Assembly (NCBI RefSeq): GCF_907164915.1
Contig: NC_061864.1
Location: forward strand, 8,005,889 to 8,069,888
Direction: 5' to 3'
DNA length: 64,000 nt
DNA from: Impatiens glandulifera
Lineage: Eukaryota; Streptophyta; Magnoliopsida; Ericales; Balsaminaceae
This document shows, in pieces, positions 59,795-64,000 of the stretch (its first letter is position 1; each line of letters starts with the position of its first letter). The notes beneath the pieces were generated by a model. That model did not search any database. It worked only from the letters and a program-made list of their open reading frames with translations, and was not told the DNA's origin. The position numbers and the translations under genes were made by a program.

Positions 59795-61090
59795 GGGGTG
59801 TTCAACCGGCCGGTTAACCGGTTAAATGGTTCTGGTTAATATCAGTTTTCCCATTTTTTTACAAACCGGTTAACCGACCATTAATTAATAGTATCGGTTT
59901 CTGGTTCTACCGGTTTTAGTCGGTTCCGGTTGGTTAATCGGGTTTAATCTGAAACCGATAATTTATTTTTTTAAATTAAATAATAAATATATGAAATGAT
60001 TTTTTTTTAAAATTATTGTTTGTACTTTCTTATTATAATATTCTCCATCCTTTCTGGTCTCTATTACCATCCTTTCTTGTCTCTATTATAATATATTATT
60101 TTATTGTTATAATATATTATTATTATTATTATAATATATTTTGTTGATATATTTAGGAATATGTTATAATATATAATTTTATTGTAATAATATAATATAT
60201 TTTATAGCTTTTTTGCTAGCTTTTTATATTTTCCTTGATAAAATTTAAATTTATTATGACGATTAGTCTTTGACCAACCAAATATAGGCGAATATGATTG
60301 AATCTCCTTCTCAACCGATAGAACGGGAAGTGAAATCGGTAAGTTATAATAAAATAATGGTTATCTGAATAATTGTGTTTATTATAATAATATGCAAAAT
60401 ATTATATATGTGTTTATAGTTATATGATTAAGTATTTTAAATATATTATAGATTGATCTTGTAAGCAAAGAATTTAACAAGAACATGAAAAATGATTATA
60501 TCACAATCTTCTGCAGAGGTAAAGAACAAACGAAAACAAGTCAAGAGTGGACCGAGTGGTGTTAGTTCTCGGAAGTAACATTCAATTTGTATTACAATTT
60601 ATAACTTTGATTTTAGGTGTTTTCGTGTTGGACGTATTGGAAAGAAAGTTAAAAAATCAAAGGACGTTGAAGACCTCAAGTTTTCATTTGTTTAACTATT
60701 TTGATTTTGTTAATTTATTGTTATAAAAACAATTTTACATATTTTAATGAAATTATTTTAATTTGTTTTTAATTTATTTTTTGTAAAATTTTATATAAAT
60801 TATAATGTTTTCTTTAAAATAATTTTATAAAAATTAAAATTTAAAATTTAAAATTTAAAAATAAAAAATATTTATAGATTATTAAATATTATTTATAATA
60901 TAACTAATACAAATTATAAAATATAAAAATGTATAATTAAATTATTACCGGTTAAACCGTTAGAAAATAGGTAAACCGAAAACTGAACTGTTTAACCGAT
61001 AAAAACCGGTTAACTGGAACCGCTAGAACCGGTTAACCAATAAACCGTTAAAATGAAACCGGTTAACTATCGATTTGGTTGAATTATCGA
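59795..61090. mobile_element. TIR element with ACCGGTTAAC-rich ends (hAT-like)
   Basis: The left end (GGGGTGTTCAACCGGCCGGT) and right end (in reverse complement ATAATTCAACCAAATCGATA, then GTTAACCGGTTTC) are imperfect inverted repeats rich in GGTTAACCGG motifs. The interior is AT-rich. It interrupts the second-unit LINE remnant relative to the first-unit copy, right after TTCGGCT. A target duplication was not resolved and no transposase was seen. Confidence 0.6.
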
Positions 61091-62184
61091 TTTTTCGTTT
61101 TTTTACGTAAAACATTTTCTTAATTGTTTCATTTCTACTTTTTAATTTTTATATACATAATATTATTATTATTTTATTCTTGATGATAGGTGAAGTCTCT
61201 TAATATTTTTTAAATATTTATTTTAATATTTTGTACTAAAATTTTTGTAAAAAAATAATATAATATAATATTATTTTAAATAATAAATATAAATAAAGTG
61301 TACATATAAATTAAAAGAAAACAAATTAAATTTTATTCTTATTATTAGAGTGGTCAAGTTGACTGAGTCAGCCTACAAAAATTATAGTTATGTAATATTA
61401 GCTCTCAATTTTTTTCTTTTTACAAAAATTTCATGTATAACTATTATTAAAATAATAATAATTGAATAAAATTAAAAAAGTGAAGAAATATATATTTTTT
61501 AAAATAATAAATTTAAACAATGAGATTATAATTAAAGATAGTTAGGATATATATGATTTTTCTTTTTTTAATAATATTAAGGAAGAAAAAAATAATTATT
61601 GTTGATAATTTTAAAAAATAATGATTATTTTTGATAAAAATATTTAAATAGTATTAATATATGTAAATAAAATAAAAAATATTAATTTATAAAAAAATAT
61701 TTTAATATTTTAATTAATAAATGAAGTAATATAATGGATGAGAAATGATATTTAATTTTATTTTGTTATTAAAATAAACAAAACCTAACAAGATGGGAAT
61801 ATAAAGAAAATTAAGTTTTAAAAACATATTGACAAGTGATGTTGAGAGAAAACTGATTTCAAACATTTTGATTATAATATTTTGCTTTAACTTAACCCAT
61901 ACTAATTCGATATTATAAGGTGAATCAAACACAGCCTTCGGTGAATGAATATAGTAGCTGTGTATAGTCTACAATATTAATTAGAAGGACAGAGGAAAGG
62001 TACAAATACAGTAATATCTAATTAAGATAAGAAAACAGTGTTCAAACAATCGACACATGTTTAATTATACCACTCGCTCGCCATTAATAAAAGGAACCCA
62101 TAATTCGATCTCCCTGTATAATCGAAAGAGCACATAATATTAGTAGTACTACTACCTAAAGTTAGCTAGCAGCTAGCTATAGGT
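61091..62184. other. Upstream region of the intact MADS-box gene
   Basis: AT-rich to about 61850, then homologous to 50720-51070 upstream of the pseudogene copy (shared AATATTATAAGGTGAATCAA). The last 200 bases are the likely promoter and leader. No TATA box is asserted. Confidence 0.5.
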
Positions 62185-62384
62185 ATGGGGAGATCTGGAA
62201 AAGTTGTTTTGAAGAGAATAGAGAACAAGATAAACAGACAGGTAACCTTTTCAAAGAGAAGATCTGGTCTCTTCAAGAAAGCCCACGAAATCTCTCTTCT
62301 TTGCGATGCTCAAGTTGCCCTAATCGTCTTCTCCCCTAGAGGCAAACTCTTTCACTACTCTTCCTCCGATTCCTGGTAAGTACC

Positions 62385-62459
<75 letters not shown>

Positions 62460-63369
62460 CTAGCTAGGTTTAAAAAAAGACACTAATTCTTGTGCTCTAC
62501 ACCACCTAATCTTTTTATTTTTATCATATACATATTAAAAAAAAAAGAATGAAAATTTAATTTATATATAAACATCTCTAAGTCTTTTTATCAAAAAAGT
62601 CTTTTTATCAAAAATTAATTATCATCGACCTCTTCAAAATAATACGATCATTATATTTCTCTTTCTAAGTTATTAAAATAACTCAATCGGAACAAGCTCG
62701 ATAATATTATTTGGGAAAGTTTTAAGGATTCCAAATTTCATTAGACGAAAAAGCAAAACTATGTACGTACTTAGAAACCTGAAACTAAACATGTACAATT
62801 CATGAGAAATCATCATATATGATTAATATATAATACTACTGTGCAATCTCTTCATTTTTATTTATTTATTTATTTATTTAAAATACTGTTACAGCATGGA
62901 AAGTATCCTTGAAAGACATGAAAGGTATTCTTATGGAGAAAGGCAACTCCATGCAATCAATCATCAGGAGTCTCAGGTATCATATATATATAATTTTTTT
63001 TTTGTTTCAATTTGTTAAAACCAAATATATTTTTAATTATTATAAAAAATGTAGGAAACTAACTGGAGTCTGGAGCATGCTAGTCTTAAATCAAGACTGG
63101 AGGTGGTGCAAAGAAACCATAGGTAAGGGAAGGGAAGGGAAGGGAAGCCCGCGGTTCACAAATGAATTTTAATCATAATAAAATTATCCCTTAATTTGCC
63201 TTAATAAAAATGAATATGGGTATTAATTAATTAATGGAGAATCTGATTGTTTATATTAAAATATTGTAGGCATTTCATGGGAGAAGATTTGGATTCATTG
63301 AGCTTAAGAGAGCTTCAAAGCTTGGAAACCCACTTGGATTCTGGACTTAAGAATATGAGGTCCAAAAAG
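62185..63369 (+). CDS. MADS-box transcription factor, AP1/FUL (SQUAMOSA) clade, 5' part
   Basis: MIKC-type factors of this clade control meristem identity and fruit or floral development. Four in-phase exons: 62185-62375, 62895-62976, 63055-63122, 63270-63369, giving 147 residues so far. The MADS domain ([60 protein letters not shown]) is complete. The I region and first K-box helices follow ([38 protein letters not shown]). Exon sizes (second 82, third 68, fourth 100) match the AP1/FUL pattern. An extra Ser follows MGR compared with the usual MGRGK/MGRGR. Later exons (rest of K-box, C-terminal motif) are not found before the window ends; a transposon-like sequence starts near 63600. Whether the gene continues beyond 64000 cannot be seen. 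Confidence 0.85.
62389..62458. repeat. (TA)n microsatellite in MADS intron 1
   Basis: About 70 bases of uninterrupted TA, 13 bases after the splice donor. It is absent from the paralogous intron at 51.26 kb, so it expanded after the duplication. A second short repeat (GGGAA)n is at about 63126-63146 in intron 3, also absent from the paralogue. Confidence 0.95.
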
Positions 63370-63598
63370 GTGGGAAACAAACTATATCACAAACAAACTT
63401 TTTATATATTGTCTAGAATATTTATGTCTCAGACATTTAAAAAAATAATTAACTGATCAACTTAATTTTGACTTAATAAAAATGATATTAACTTGAGTAT
63501 TTCAAAATGTATAATTTTTAAACAGAAAATCATTAACTGGTCAAAGAATATGGCCCAACCCTAATGTAAGATTATATGATTAATAAAAGTGCTCCGAA

Positions 63599-64000
63599 TG
63601 TTAGGAATTTCAAGTTGAATAATACTTCCTATTGAAATCAATTGATCTGATTAATTTCACAAGTCAACCAAATCATACTAGCAGATCAGCAAAGTAATAA
63701 AGAACACCAGATTTACGTGGAAAACCCTCTCAACACGGAGGGTAAAAAACCACGGGGCAAAACCAACAGATTTCACTAATCAGTAAGAAACCGATACAAT
63801 TGTTCCTCTCAACTTTAAACCTAAAGTTGAGGTATACATACAGAGAAACTAATTTCATTCAAACCCAAACAAATCTAGGTTTGAGAAAACATGAAATTCC
63901 CTTTACAAGTAAGAGAGAAATGAACCTGAGGGTAATCAAGACAAAGAAGGTGATACTCTGTTCTCCTTCTCTTCTTCTTCCTCTATATCTTCTTCCCTTC
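63599..64000. mobile_element. Probable LTR-retrotransposon sequence downstream of MADS exon 4
   Basis: Begins near TGTTAGGAATTTCAAG and contains GATTTACGTGGAAAACCC with flanking text, a phrase typical of many plant LTRs. The composition shifts from the AT-rich MADS intron. The other end lies outside the window, so neither structure nor orientation can be shown. It may be an insertion in the fourth MADS intron. Confidence 0.4.

Larger units (their letters stand above)
52151..63493. repeat. Second unit of the large tandem duplication
   Basis: Starts with an RGP exon-3 fragment and ends in the MADS intron, mirroring 34448-52150 in block order. It lacks the copia element, the hAT/gag-only nest and the Helitron. 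A plausible empty site for the copia element is GTGAAG at 61480, in similar flanking text. Much of the middle (53.6-59.1 kb) has diverged too far to align by eye. Confidence 0.65.

Overview
The window is nuclear DNA from a flowering plant, most likely a eudicot. Genes are split by many short GT-AG introns, intergenic DNA is very AT-rich, and retrotransposon, hAT, Helitron and LINE debris is common. The conserved genes are plant-type: an importin-5, an IQM calmodulin-binding protein, an ALS1-type ABC half-transporter, LSM8, a PsbP-like chloroplast protein, a UDP-arabinopyranose mutase (RGP), a GASA cysteine-rich domain and an AP1/FUL-type MADS-box gene. I cannot name the species.

Layout. 1-7.6 kb: importin-5 (minus strand, 3' end outside the window). 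10.6-12.7 kb: IQM gene (plus). 13.3-14.2 kb: a GC-richer block without a gene, possibly organelle-derived. 15.85-16.25 kb: an intronless gene for a small secreted precursor with four copies of a CLE-like 13-residue motif, the most unusual gene here. 17.8-22.5 kb: ALS1/ABCB27-type transporter (minus, 17 exons). 26.8-28.8 kb: LSM8. 29.6-32.9 kb: PsbP-like protein 1, with a dead copia fragment in one intron. 33.5-35.0 kb: intact RGP/UAM gene.

From about 34.45 kb to 63.5 kb the window reads as one old direct tandem duplication. The first unit runs from RGP exon 3 to a MADS-box intron (34.45-52.15 kb). The second runs from an RGP exon-3 fragment to the same MADS intron (52.15-63.5 kb). The junction near 52.15 kb fuses a start-less MADS copy to a headless RGP pseudogene, while the outer copies (RGP at 33.5 kb, MADS at 62.2 kb) keep their starts. 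The first unit later gained a copia-type element (46.29-50.69 kb, TSD GTGAA), a hAT-type element (37.52-40.91 kb, TSD GTTTTAAC) with a young gag-only LTR retrotransposon nested inside it (37.77-40.43 kb, TSD GACTG), and a Helitron-like element (43.5-44.4 kb). The second unit gained a MITE, a large AT-rich palindrome and another TIR element.

The genes do not form a functional cluster; each belongs to a separate pathway. Exon boundaries were set by hand from GT-AG sites, phase continuity and remembered family sequences. They are internally consistent but untested against transcripts.
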